Source: Bacteroidales bacterium (GTDB lineage: Bacteria; Bacteroidota; Bacteroidia; Bacteroidales; P3). Taken from it: 64,000 bases of DNA. Made by a program: the position numbers and the translations under genes. Each line of letters begins with the position of its first letter. Position 1 is the first letter of the stretch. Location of the stretch: contig JAGBJI010000009.1 in assembly GCA_017934545.1 (NCBI GenBank), forward strand, positions 62,001 through 126,000, in the 5' to 3' direction. The notes under the pieces are model-generated. The model saw only the letters and a list, made by a program, of their open reading frames with translations, did no database searches and was not told the origin of the DNA. Below are positions 23,961-31,970 of this stretch, piece after piece.

Positions 23961-24545
23961 ATGGGCAAATATCTTATTGTAGGGTTGGGCAACCCCGACA
24001 AAGAATACGAAAACACGCGTCACAATATAGGCTATCTTATGGCCGATGCGTTGGTTAAGCAAATCAACTCTAAGCATAATGAAAATTTTGCATTCAAAAC
24101 AGACCGCTATGCTTTCAAGTGCGAAGCCAAACTGATGGGAAGAAGCCTTGTGATAATAAAACCCACCACTTACATGAATTTAAGCGGTAAGGCGGTGAGA
24201 TATTGGCTGGAAAAAGAAAACATACCCGTTGAAAACATGTTGGTTATAGTTGACGACATAGCCATTGATACGGGCAATATCCGGCTGCGTTACAAAGGCT
24301 CGGACGGAGGTCACAACGGGTTGAAAAATATAATAGAAACCATAGGTACTTCGGCTTTCAACAGAATGCGTGTAGGCATAGGCAACGATTTTTCAAAAGG
24401 CGGACAGATAGATTTCGTTCTCGGGCAGTTCACTCCGCAGGACGAAGAATTGTTGCGTCCCCAGACGGAAAAAATATACGACATAGTAAAAACTTTCGTC
24501 GTCTTGGGCATGGACCGAACCATGAATATGTTCAACAAAAAGTAA
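23961..24545 (+). CDS. pth: Peptidyl-tRNA hydrolase
   Basis: Releases tRNA from peptidyl-tRNA dropped by ribosomes. The 194-residue product shows the Pth signatures: YLIVGLGNPDKEYENTRHNI at the N-terminus with catalytic His, KPTTYMNLSGKAV near 67, VDDIAIDTGNIRLR near 95 and the GSDGGHNGLKNI block near 112, then RVGIG. Length is standard. The ATG is 15 bases after the rplY terminator T-run; no clear separate promoter is visible, so it may depend on read-through. Confidence 0.95.
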   Translation: MGKYLIVGLGNPDKEYENTRHNIGYLMADALVKQINSKHNENFAFKTDRYAFKCEAKLMGRSLVIIKPTTYMNLSGKAVRYWLEKENIPVENMLVIVDDIAIDTGNIRLRYKGSDGGHNGLKNIIETIGTSAFNRMRVGIGNDFSKGGQIDFVLGQFTPQDEELLRPQTEKIYDIVKTFVVLGMDRTMNMFNKK

Positions 24546-24558
24546 ATTTTGCAAATTG

Positions 24559-24680
24559 TTTTCAGAAAAGAAAAATAAAAACATATGTATTTTTATAAAA
24601 AAACATATGAATTTTAATCAAAAAACATATGTTTTTTTCTTTCAAAAACATATGTTTTTTTTTCTTTGTATTATGAAAAG
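24559..24680 (+). repeat. 22-bp phased palindrome array, CATATG type, copy D
   Basis: TTTTCAGAAAA at 24559-24569, CATATG starts at 24582, 24604, 24626 and 24649 (22, 22, 23), and a degenerate right end palindrome TTATGAAAA near 24671-24679. It lies between the convergent pth and YdeI-like genes. The right flank (GTCTTTAGAACGCTATTATACAA region) resembles that of copy B. Confidence 0.9.
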
Positions 24681-24759
24681 AAGTCTTTAGAACGCTATTA
24701 TACAAACACCGGACAAAGAAAAAAGTCCGGCGTTGCAAGAGTTAAAAAATTTATTTCTG

Positions 24760-25329
24760 TTAATAATCCAACAATCTGCCCTTATCGTTCCACTCTCCGT
24801 ACATCTTACCCTCACGGCTCATAAGGACAAGTTTTTCCAATCTGCGATTAAAAACTTCCGCACTGCGTTTGCGGTAAAAATCTATGCCTTGCACTCTGAT
24901 GCGTTGATACAACGGCGGAAACGAATTGAAATTCTGCCAAGCCGTCTTATCTTTTTTCAACACTTTTTTAATATCCTGCGGTATTTTGAAATGACTTTCG
25001 TTCATGTCAGGCAACACCTTGCGGCCGCTATCGGTCATCATACCCAATTTTTCCAACCTGCGGACACGTTCTTTGTTCAATTCCGTCCATTCGGATGTTT
25101 TCTTACGGGGCGAAAGCCGCTGGTAAAGTCCGTCTTCGTGCTTTTTCAAAGTGGAATCTATCCACCCGAAACACAGAGCCTGCTCCACTATCTCCAAATA
25201 CGGCAAACGCCCTTGCGGGCAAGGGTTGCTCCGTGAAGAGTTAACCCAACATTCCGTTTCTTTTCCGCCGTTTACTTCCAACCAATTGCGTAATTGCTGT
25301 ATGTCAGAGAAGTTTAAAATATTTTGCAT
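24760..25329 (-). CDS. YdeI/OmpD-associated family protein
   Basis: The product has 189 residues. The layout matches the YdeI family: an N-terminal WLEVNGGKETECWV segment, the YLEIVEQALCFGWIDSTLKK motif near 45, LSPRKKTSEWTELNKERV near 72 and a helical C-terminal KVLKKDKTAWQNFNSFPPL region. Members are cytoplasmic and poorly characterised; one has been linked to polymyxin tolerance and bacteriocin protection. It stands alone, with about 100 bases to the AraC-family gene on the same strand. Confidence 0.82.
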   Translation of the reverse strand: MQNILNFSDIQQLRNWLEVNGGKETECWVNSSRSNPCPQGRLPYLEIVEQALCFGWIDSTLKKHEDGLYQRLSPRKKTSEWTELNKERVRRLEKLGMMTDSGRKVLPDMNESHFKIPQDIKKVLKKDKTAWQNFNSFPPLYQRIRVQGIDFYRKRSAEVFNRRLEKLVLMSREGKMYGEWNDKGRLLDY

Positions 25330-25431
25330 TTATGCTTTATCTTCTTTTGTTTAGGTTTTTATTAATGTAAAGTTTTATTCCGTCTTTATATTTCAAGCCT
25401 TTAAACATTTATTCAGTCAAAGCAATGGTAC

Positions 25432-26253
25432 TTACTCTGCCCTGTATGCCGACGGATGACGTCCCAAATGCCGTTGAACATACCTTGAAAGATAGGCTGA
25501 CGACGAAAAGCAAAACTCTTCGGCTATTTGCGAAAGGGTAAACGAAGTATCCTTTAAATATCTTTGCAATTCCAGTACGGTAAATCTGTTTATCCAACTG
25601 CTTGCAGGCAATCCGCTGATTTTTTTTGACGTTGCTGACAAATATTTTGAAGAAACGCACAGTTTGTCTGCGTAATAGGATATATCCCTGTTTGTTTTAA
25701 ATCCGCCCTGTTCCAAAAGCGACAGATATTTAATCATTAAATCCGCCTGCGGAGAGCTGAAATATTTTTCCCCGCTGCAAACACGTGCATGGAAATCAAA
25801 GAAATCCAAAAACAAAGACCGCAACGCCGAACTCAAAGCCTCTTTGTAGAAGTTGTGATTTTTATCTTTCAAACGGTATTCCACGCATTGAAATCCGTTT
25901 CTGCACAATCGGGCGTCTTTGGAGTTAAGAGCGATGACCGGATTGTGATACAACGCCGTCACGCCGCGTACATAATAATTGCTGTCGGGCGAAGAAAACA
26001 GTGTAAATTCATTGGAAACGTATATAACCTCAACTTTAAAATCGCTGTCGGGGCGTATGTTGTACACAAGTTTGGTAACGGGGAAGATGGCACAGTCGTT
26101 TTGCTTTATCACAATGTCCCTGTCGTTAAACCCAATCACGCACGAACCTTGGCTGCAATACACATGGGCAACGTAATTGCTCATGCGGTCCGTACCCAAT
26201 GAGAACAAATCCTTTTCTATTATCACTCCGTCAAATTCCGAACTGTTTTGCAT
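25432..26253 (-). CDS. AraC-family transcriptional regulator
   Basis: The product has 273 residues. The N-terminal 150 residues form a cupin-like sensing region (VIKQNDCAIFPVTKLVYNIR near 50). The C-terminal 100 are an AraC DNA-binding domain with two helix-turn-helix units: ISYYADKLCVSSKYLSATSK near 192 and the canonical second helix LSQIAEEFCFSSSAYLSRYV near 242, ending HLGRHPSAYR. Target and ligand are unknown. The upstream region carries a phased A/T dyad array. Confidence 0.88.
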   Translation of the reverse strand: MQNSSEFDGVIIEKDLFSLGTDRMSNYVAHVYCSQGSCVIGFNDRDIVIKQNDCAIFPVTKLVYNIRPDSDFKVEVIYVSNEFTLFSSPDSNYYVRGVTALYHNPVIALNSKDARLCRNGFQCVEYRLKDKNHNFYKEALSSALRSLFLDFFDFHARVCSGEKYFSSPQADLMIKYLSLLEQGGFKTNRDISYYADKLCVSSKYLSATSKKISGLPASSWINRFTVLELQRYLKDTSFTLSQIAEEFCFSSSAYLSRYVQRHLGRHPSAYRAE

Positions 26254-26340
26254 ATTTATTTTTTTACAAAGATAATAACGGTTTTGATAATATGCGGTAT
26301 TTTAAACTGAATTTCTTTTCCCAAAGTACATAAAACCGTA

Positions 26341-26400
26341 AAAAAAACGCCGCTTTTTTATTGAAAAATGTGACTTTTTTGATAATGAATTCAGAAAACA
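26341..26400. repeat. Partial 22-bp phased dyad array
   Basis: A-tract/T-tract dyads around CGCCGC (centre 26350.5) and TGTGA (centre 26371) are followed by ATTCAGAAAA (centre 26393), spaced 20.5 and 22 bp. It looks like a three-unit relative of the arrays at 56328 and 63719. It lies between the divergent AraC gene and the gene at 26518. Confidence 0.5.
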
Positions 26401-26477
26401 ATTTTTTTAAACTTATCTGACTGTATTTTCATTAGAAAACAATTGCAGCAAAATGCCTCTGTTTTGCATTATTTTTA

Positions 26478-26485
26478 TAATTTTG
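26478..26485 (+). promoter_or_regulatory. Promoter of the small gene at 26518, -7 box
   Basis: TAATTTTG followed by C. It lies inside an upstream in-frame extension of that gene, which argues for the ATG at 26518. Confidence 0.55.
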
Positions 26486-26517
26486 CTTTTCTAAAAACAC
26501 AAAACAACGGCAATCAT

Positions 26518-26748
26518 ATGGCAGCAATCATCTATCCTTTGCCTGACGGCAAAGTCATACACGAAGAATTTGAGGAATATTTGCGTACATACAGAAATCT
26601 GTTTGCGGAAGATAAGGAGGGAATGTTTGATTACCTCAACTCTCTGTCGCAGGAAATAGAGCGTTACCGCCTAAAACTTATCTCGGAAACATCAACCCCA
26701 GACACCAAAACGGAAAACCGCTCCGCCAAAACCAAAAAACGCAGGTAA
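26518..26748 (+). CDS. Small charged protein of unknown function
   Basis: The product has 76 residues from the ATG at 26518; the frame is open for 25 more codons, but those cover the promoter. The N-terminal half is acidic (KVIHEEFEEYLRTYRNLFAE) and predicted helical, with a second helix SLSQEIERYRLKL; the tail is Lys/Arg/Thr-rich (TKTENRSAKTKKRR). No signal peptide or membrane segment. It is convergent with the toxin gene 13 bases away, with no terminator between. No family recognised. Confidence 0.6.
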   Translation: MAAIIYPLPDGKVIHEEFEEYLRTYRNLFAEDKEGMFDYLNSLSQEIERYRLKLISETSTPDTKTENRSAKTKKRR

Positions 26749-26761
26749 AAAAAAGAAGAGA

Positions 26762-27043
26762 TTATTTCCCGAAAATATCGGAATGTGTGCCTGTTTGAAG
26801 CATCAACAAGGTTAATTCATCATCGTCTTGCATCCAAACCAATAACCAATCGGGGTGAATGTGACATTCCCATTTGCCGGAGTAGTTGCCCGAAAGTTTA
26901 TGCGGCTTGTACTTGGGCGGAAGCGTGCCGTTTTCCTGCAAAACCGTCAATACCTCCGTCAACAACTGCATGTTGTAATGCCGTTTAACGCAACGTTTGT
27001 AAGCTTTCTTAAACTCTCCGGTATATTTCAGCTTATACCTCAT
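26762..27043 (-). CDS. YafQ/RelE-superfamily mRNA interferase toxin
   Basis: A 93-residue ribosome-dependent mRNA interferase of a type II toxin-antitoxin pair. The YafQ signature is clear: an N-terminal YTGEFKKAYKRCVKR helix, LSGNYSGKWECHIHPDWLLV in the middle with the active-site His/Asp, and LMLQTGTHSDIFG at the C-terminus. Length is typical. Its ATG overlaps the antitoxin stop by 4 bases. Confidence 0.88.
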   Translation of the reverse strand: MRYKLKYTGEFKKAYKRCVKRHYNMQLLTEVLTVLQENGTLPPKYKPHKLSGNYSGKWECHIHPDWLLVWMQDDDELTLLMLQTGTHSDIFGK

Positions 27044-27243
27044 TGCATTATCTGTTTTATCATATCCTCCACGCTTTCGGCTGAATATACTCTGCCGTTT
27101 TCCACGTCTTCAATGGCTCTGTCCAATCCGTTTTTCTGCGTTGTCATCACGGAAACTTCCGTTACACCGCGCAACATCTTTATTGCACGCTTTATATCGG
27201 CCAACAAAGAATAATCTTCTACAGAAACTACCAACTGTGTCAT
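27040..27243 (-). CDS. Antitoxin of the YafQ-type toxin
   Basis: A 67-residue protein placed just upstream of the toxin with a 4-base overlap, the usual antitoxin-first order. It has a short beta-start (QLVVSVEDYSLLADIKRAIK), then an acidic, Ser/Glu-rich C-terminal stretch suited to wrapping the toxin (VENGRVYSAESVEDMIKQI). No clear RHH motif can be assigned by eye. Identified by context and length rather than by strong family signature. Confidence 0.75.
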   Translation of the reverse strand: MTQLVVSVEDYSLLADIKRAIKMLRGVTEVSVMTTQKNGLDRAIEDVENGRVYSAESVEDMIKQIMQ

Positions 27244-27552
27244 AATTTTAACAATTTTTGAATCATATTACCTGTCTGCAAAAGTACAAAGAAATTTTGA
27301 ATCTGCAAAAAACACACGCTTTATTCACTCAATACGCATAACTTAACCGTGGTTTTGTTCTGATTTTTTATACATATATATTATATAGGTATACATAAAA
27401 AGAGGTTATTTACGCTTTTTAACCGAAATAAACGCAGGGATTAAAAACATGAAATATGATTTGAGTTTTTTTGTTTTTGCAATAAATTCAGTTTGTTTTT
27501 CACAAAAGTTTGTATCTTTGCATATCAAAACGAAAAAAAACGGAAAATACGT
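27244..27552. other. Intergenic region between the toxin-antitoxin pair and purL
   Basis: About 310 bases without a gene. It holds the purL promoter (TATCTTTG at 27513-27520) and the alternating AT/GGTATACA stretch at 27375-27395 shared with 21861-21881. No clear antitoxin operator palindrome was found. Confidence 0.5.
27513..27520 (+). promoter_or_regulatory. purL promoter, -7 box
   Basis: TATCTTTG followed by C, 33 bases before the ATG at 27553, with TTTG about 20 bases upstream. It overlaps the in-frame extension and so decides the start. Confidence 0.7.
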
Positions 27553-29790
27553 ATGATAAAGTCTGAAGAAGTTACGGTTGAAACCGCTCATAAATTAGGT
27601 TTACTTACCGAAGAATTTGAACAAATTAAAAAGTATTTAGGAGGAAGAACTCCGAATTTCACCGAGTTGAGCATATATTCTGTTATGTGGAGCGAACACG
27701 CTTCGTACAAAAACAGTATAAAATGGATAAAGAAACTTCCTAAAGAAGGCAAGCAAATGCTTGTGGCTCCGGGTGAAGAAAATGCAGGAATGGTTGACGT
27801 AGGCGACGGCAGGGCTTGTGTATTCAAAATAGAAAGTCACAACCACCCTTGTGCAGTTGAACCTTTCCAAGGTGCAGCAACGGGAGTGGGCGGTATAAAC
27901 AGAGATATTTTCACCATGGGTGCAAGACCTATTGCACAGATGAATGCTTTGAGGTTCGGCTCTTTGAACAGCGGACATTCAAGACGGTTGTTCAAAGGCA
28001 CGGTTGAGGGTATATCGCACTACGGTAACTCTTTCGGCGTTCCCGTTTTGGGAGGCGAAGTATTTTTTGACGAATGTTTTGAGAACAATCCGTTGGTCAA
28101 TGCAATGAGCGTTGGCATAATGAAAAAAGAAGACTTGATTTCGGCGGTTGCCAAAGGAGCGGGAAACCCCGTATACATAGTAGGCTCGTCCACAGGCAAA
28201 GACGGAATACACGGAGCAACGTTTGCAAGTGCCGACGTTACTGAAAACAGTGCCGACGACATACCGTCAATACAAGTAGGCGACCCGTTCCAAGAAAAAC
28301 TTCTTATGGAAGCTTCGTTGGAATTGGGACGCAGCGGAGCGATAGTAGGTATGCAGGACATGGGTGCTGCAGGTATTATCTGTTCTACAAGCGAGATGAG
28401 CGAAAAAGGCGGCAGCGGCATGCGTATATACTTGGACGAAGTGCCTTTGCGGCAAAAAAATATTGAAGCATGGGAGATACTTTTGAGCGAATCGCAGGAA
28501 AGAATGCTTGTAGTGGTAAAGAAAGGCAAAGAAGACATAGTTGAGAAGATTTTTGACAAGTGGGATTTGAACTGCAAGAAGATTGGCGAAGTGATAGACG
28601 AGGACATGCTTTATTTCCATTGGAAAGGTGAATTGGTGGCACAGGTTCCTGCGTCCACATTGGTACTCGGCGGCGGCGCACCTCAATATGACAGAGAATA
28701 CAAAGAGCCTGAATACTACGCCAAACGCAAAGATTTCAAAATTGAAAGCATAAAAGAACCTGACATCCAACAGGTCAAAGACATAGCAAAGGCTATGGTA
28801 AGCAATCCTAACCTTACAAGCAAACGTTGGGTTTATGAACAATACGACTCAATGGTAGGAACACGCAACATGACAACCAACCGTCCTGCAGACAGCGGCG
28901 TGGCTAACATCAAAGGATGCCGCAACGGCATAGCCATGACATGCGACTGCAATTCGCGTTACGTTTATTCCGACCCGTTTATCGGAACGGAGATAGCCGT
29001 AGCAGAGGCTGCACGCAACATAGTCTGCACCGGAGGCGAACCGTTGGCAGTTACAAACTGTTGTAACTTCGGCAACCCTTACAAACCCGAAACATATTGG
29101 CAGTTTGTCAATGCAGTCAAAGGTATGGGTGAGGCTTGCAAAAAATTCTCAACACCTGTCACCGGCGGCAATGTATCGTTCTACAATCAGGCAAGCATAA
29201 ACGGCGTGGTTGAAGCGGTGAAACCTTCACCAGTTATAGGCATGATAGGAACGGTAAACAAAGAAAACCAAACGGGTTTGGACTTTAAACAAGAAGGACT
29301 TACGGTTTATCTTTTGGGCGAAGTTAAAGACGACATCAATTCTTCAGAATATCTTTATTCTTATTGCGGAGTTAAACTCAGCGACGTGCCGTATTTTGAC
29401 ATGGACAAAGAGTTTGATTTGCAGCAAGCGGTAAAAGAATTAATCAAATCCAAGATATTGCAGTCCGCACACGACGTTTCGGACGGCGGATTGTTTATGA
29501 ATTTGTTGGAAAGCGGCATGGTACGCAATTTAGGCTTTGATATAAATTCAGACAAGAGCGTAAGACTGGATAGTTTTCTGTTCGGAGAAAGCCAATCACG
29601 CATCGTGGTTACAATAAACGAGGAAAGAAAAGCCGACTTTGAGAATATATTGCAGAAATATAACGTTCCGTGTCAGACAATAGGCAAGACAACAGACGGA
29701 AACATAAAAATCAACGGCGAAGATTTCGGAACAATTGCCCAATACAAGCAAACGTTTGACAACGTTATAGGTAACGCAATGGAGAAATAA
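27553..29790 (+). CDS. purL: Phosphoribosylformylglycinamidine synthase subunit PurL (small form)
   Basis: Converts FGAR to FGAM in purine synthesis. The product has 745 residues from the ATG at 27553. Signatures are LSIYSVMWSEHASYKNS near 38, VFKIESHNHPCAVEPFQGAA near 90, GMQDMGAAGIICSTSEM near 260 and a second half with VTGGNVSFYNQ and HDVSDGGLF. This is the small PurL of the PurLQS complex, without the fused glutaminase domain. PurQ and PurS must come from elsewhere. Many Bacteroidales instead carry a large single-chain PurL of about 1200 residues. A terminator follows. Confidence 0.95.
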   Translation: MIKSEEVTVETAHKLGLLTEEFEQIKKYLGGRTPNFTELSIYSVMWSEHASYKNSIKWIKKLPKEGKQMLVAPGEENAGMVDVGDGRACVFKIESHNHPCAVEPFQGAATGVGGINRDIFTMGARPIAQMNALRFGSLNSGHSRRLFKGTVEGISHYGNSFGVPVLGGEVFFDECFENNPLVNAMSVGIMKKEDLISAVAKGAGNPVYIVGSSTGKDGIHGATFASADVTENSADDIPSIQVGDPFQEKLLMEASLELGRSGAIVGMQDMGAAGIICSTSEMSEKGGSGMRIYLDEVPLRQKNIEAWEILLSESQERMLVVVKKGKEDIVEKIFDKWDLNCKKIGEVIDEDMLYFHWKGELVAQVPASTLVLGGGAPQYDREYKEPEYYAKRKDFKIESIKEPDIQQVKDIAKAMVSNPNLTSKRWVYEQYDSMVGTRNMTTNRPADSGVANIKGCRNGIAMTCDCNSRYVYSDPFIGTEIAVAEAARNIVCTGGEPLAVTNCCNFGNPYKPETYWQFVNAVKGMGEACKKFSTPVTGGNVSFYNQASINGVVEAVKPSPVIGMIGTVNKENQTGLDFKQEGLTVYLLGEVKDDINSSEYLYSYCGVKLSDVPYFDMDKEFDLQQAVKELIKSKILQSAHDVSDGGLFMNLLESGMVRNLGFDINSDKSVRLDSFLFGESQSRIVVTINEERKADFENILQKYNVPCQTIGKTTDGNIKINGEDFGTIAQYKQTFDNVIGNAMEK

Positions 29791-29848
29791 GATTTTAATC
29801 TTATCAAACAAATAAAGAAATTTCTTAATTCTGTACTTTATACTCATC

Positions 29849-29885
29849 AAGCGGACGGTTTAAATTGCCTCCGCTTGTTTTTATT
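29849..29885 (+). terminator. purL terminator
   Basis: Stem CAAGCGGA..GG paired with CC..TCCGCTTG, loop TTTAAATTG, followed by GTTTTTATTTT. It lies 58 bases past the purL stop. Confidence 0.85.
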
Positions 29886-29986
29886 TTACCTGAATGCAGA
29901 TTGCGCTAAACTCTTTTATCATAAAAGAAGTTTTTGTTCTGATTTTGCAAAAACTATACGCATTTTGCCTCTTACATATATAAGGT

Positions 29987-31531
29987 ATGTTTAAATATAT
30001 CGGCATATTGTTTTGGATATTACTTGCTTTCAATCTGTCGGCACGGCAGGATGATTGCAAGATAAAGATACTGCAACGGGATACGGTGATACTTGCTTCA
30101 AGCCAAATCACGCTTACCTTGACTACGGATGACAGTGCGGATTATTATCAGTGGTATCTGAACGGCGAACTGATAGATTCGTGCAGTAAAACCGTAGAAC
30201 TGACCCTCAATACCGACGCTACATATCAGATAACGGTCATTGCAGGATTTGAAACCGACACCAACTACATTCCCAATCCTCATTTTGACGACGGGTTTAC
30301 GGGTTTTACCACGGACAGTTCACTTTCGGTGTCCGACACTTTGCTTTACAACAGCGGACATTACAACATAGGCATATCAACTTCAGACTTTATCACCGAC
30401 ATTTGCCACTCCACATCAAGTGTTAATACTGTAACGGACAACGTAACCAACGGAACAAACGCCCTGATGGTAGCTCCGAAAAGCAAAGGTGCTATAGCCG
30501 ACACCATAACAATATACAAAACCAAGTTCAAAGTAAAACCCCAACGGGATTATGTGTTAAGGTATTGTTATTACAGTCCCGTCCGCAACTGCTATCAGCA
30601 AGTTTGGACTTCCACTATGCACAAACTGTTCATCAACGGTAAGGTTTACGGCGAAAATTATCAGAATCCGCATTTCAACAGTGACGGATTGGTGGATTAT
30701 TATTCGTGGGGATGCAATTATTATGTACATCCCAACTTGGTTGAAGGCGGGAAAAATTTTATACATTCACGTACCGAACGGTTTTTTGTACCTAACGATT
30801 CGTTGGAAATAGAATTGCAAGCCCGCCAAGCGTCATCACAGGGTTTTTCAACGGCGTTCTACATCTTGGATTCCTTACAAGTAAAAGAGATATGCTACGC
30901 TTACGATACTGTAAACATAAAACTGCAGAGTTCTTTCACCGTTTACGATTCGGCAGTCAACATACAGTTGTGCCAAAATATGTTTCCGATATATTTCAAC
31001 GAAGAAACAATCCGTCAGCAAGGCGTTTACGAATATCATATGTGCGACTCGGCAGCTTTGGTTGACACCGTAGTGTATTTAAACGTACAACAACTGCCGG
31101 TATATTCTGACACCGTGAAAGCGGAAATACTGAAAGGCAAAACATACAGCGATGAAAATTTCTCCGAAAGTGACAAGGGCATATACACTTTGGAATTGAT
31201 TTCGTCAGAGGGTTGCGACAGCGTAATAGTTTTGGATTTAAACGTAATCAATTTAGTTTTTCCCACAGTGATTACCCCGAACGGCGACGGCATCAACGAT
31301 ATTTTTGAAATATCCGGGCTTTTGAACCAAACCTATTATGAAAAAACACGCCTGATTGTATACAACAGATTCGGCAAATGTATTTTCAATGCCGAAAACA
31401 TAAGAACTAAAGATAATTTTTGGAATCCCGCCGTAACAAACTCTCCGTCGGGAACATATTTTTACAGATTTACCGCCAAAGGAAAGGAAAAAGATTTGGA
31501 TTTTACGGGTGCTGTTGAAGTGTTAAGATAG
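29987..31531 (+). CDS. Secreted protein with T9SS type B sorting domain
   Basis: A 514-residue type IX secretion cargo. A signal peptide (about 1-19) is followed by an Ig/PKD-like region near 25-90 (SQITLTLTTDDSADYYQWYL), a long beta-rich middle with several cysteines, and a C-terminal domain at about 425-514. That domain opens VFPTVITPNGDGINDIFEI, then LIVYNRFGKCIF and NSPSGTYFYRFTAKGKEKD. It is the gliding motility-associated (CHU_C) sorting domain, which directs export across the outer membrane and surface attachment. A binding or adhesin role is likely, but the ligand is unknown. Confidence 0.88.
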   Translation: MFKYIGILFWILLAFNLSARQDDCKIKILQRDTVILASSQITLTLTTDDSADYYQWYLNGELIDSCSKTVELTLNTDATYQITVIAGFETDTNYIPNPHFDDGFTGFTTDSSLSVSDTLLYNSGHYNIGISTSDFITDICHSTSSVNTVTDNVTNGTNALMVAPKSKGAIADTITIYKTKFKVKPQRDYVLRYCYYSPVRNCYQQVWTSTMHKLFINGKVYGENYQNPHFNSDGLVDYYSWGCNYYVHPNLVEGGKNFIHSRTERFFVPNDSLEIELQARQASSQGFSTAFYILDSLQVKEICYAYDTVNIKLQSSFTVYDSAVNIQLCQNMFPIYFNEETIRQQGVYEYHMCDSAALVDTVVYLNVQQLPVYSDTVKAEILKGKTYSDENFSESDKGIYTLELISSEGCDSVIVLDLNVINLVFPTVITPNGDGINDIFEISGLLNQTYYEKTRLIVYNRFGKCIFNAENIRTKDNFWNPAVTNSPSGTYFYRFTAKGKEKDLDFTGAVEVLR

Positions 31532-31578
31532 TTTCAACGGAATTTAATTTACACTTAAACACATTAAAGTATAGAAAC

Positions 31579-31612
31579 AAAAAAAAGCAGTCTGTTTATG
31601 GGACTGCTTAAT
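31579..31612 (-). terminator. Terminator of the small lipoprotein gene
   Basis: Stem AAGCAGTC / GACTGCTT with an eight-T run on the minus strand (A-run 31579-31586). It lies 28 bases beyond the lipoprotein stop and may also end the convergent T9SS-cargo transcript. Confidence 0.85.
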
Positions 31613-31636
31613 TTCGCTTTTGAAACAATTTTTTGA

Positions 31637-31798
31637 TTATTGAACTGGAGTTTCAGCTGGAGTTTCAGCTACAGTTTCAGTCATTGTTTCTTCTGTCATA
31701 GTTTCTTCTACTGCAGTTTCAGTAGCAGTTTCAGTAGCTTTGCTTCCGCAAGCTGCGAAGAAACCAGCGATTGCTAATACGAACAATACTTTTTTCAT
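31637..31798 (-). CDS. Very small Thr/Glu-rich lipoprotein
   Basis: A 53-residue product. The N-terminus is a clear lipoprotein signal (MKKVLFVLAIAGFFAAC, lipid Cys17) and the whole mature part is low complexity: GSKATETATETAVEET, then MTEETMTETVAETPAETPVQ, built from T/E, A/E and P/E repeats. It has a strong promoter (TAACTTTG at 31850-31857 on the minus strand), a short leader and a strong terminator, so it is a complete single-gene unit likely to be well expressed. Similar tiny acidic lipoproteins are common in Bacteroidetes and uncharacterised. The tail may be an extended surface or periplasmic spacer. Confidence 0.85.
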   Translation of the reverse strand: MKKVLFVLAIAGFFAACGSKATETATETAVEETMTEETMTETVAETPAETPVQ

Positions 31799-31849
31799 TT
31801 CTTTGTTGTGTTTTTAAAATAGTTTATAAATTCTTTTGTTTTAACTCGG

Positions 31850-31857
31850 CAAAGTTA
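31850..31857 (-). promoter_or_regulatory. Small lipoprotein promoter, -7 box
   Basis: Minus strand TAACTTTG followed by C, 52 bases before the ATG at 31798. Confidence 0.6.
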
Positions 31858-31970
31858 CAACAAGAATTGATACTTGCGTAATTTTTTTTCAAAAATTTTT
31901 ACTTTATCTCCGTATTTAACTGAAAATGAATTATAAAAATTTTAAGTTAAATTGTATTTTCACTTTAAAT

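Noticed and set aside
21861-27395. Shared alternating AT/GGTATACA stretch (21861-21881 and 27375-27395) as a purine-gene operator
   Set aside because: It lies near purH and purL, but its orientation relative to the two genes differs and it is about 200 bases from both promoters; low-complexity AT sequence can explain the match.
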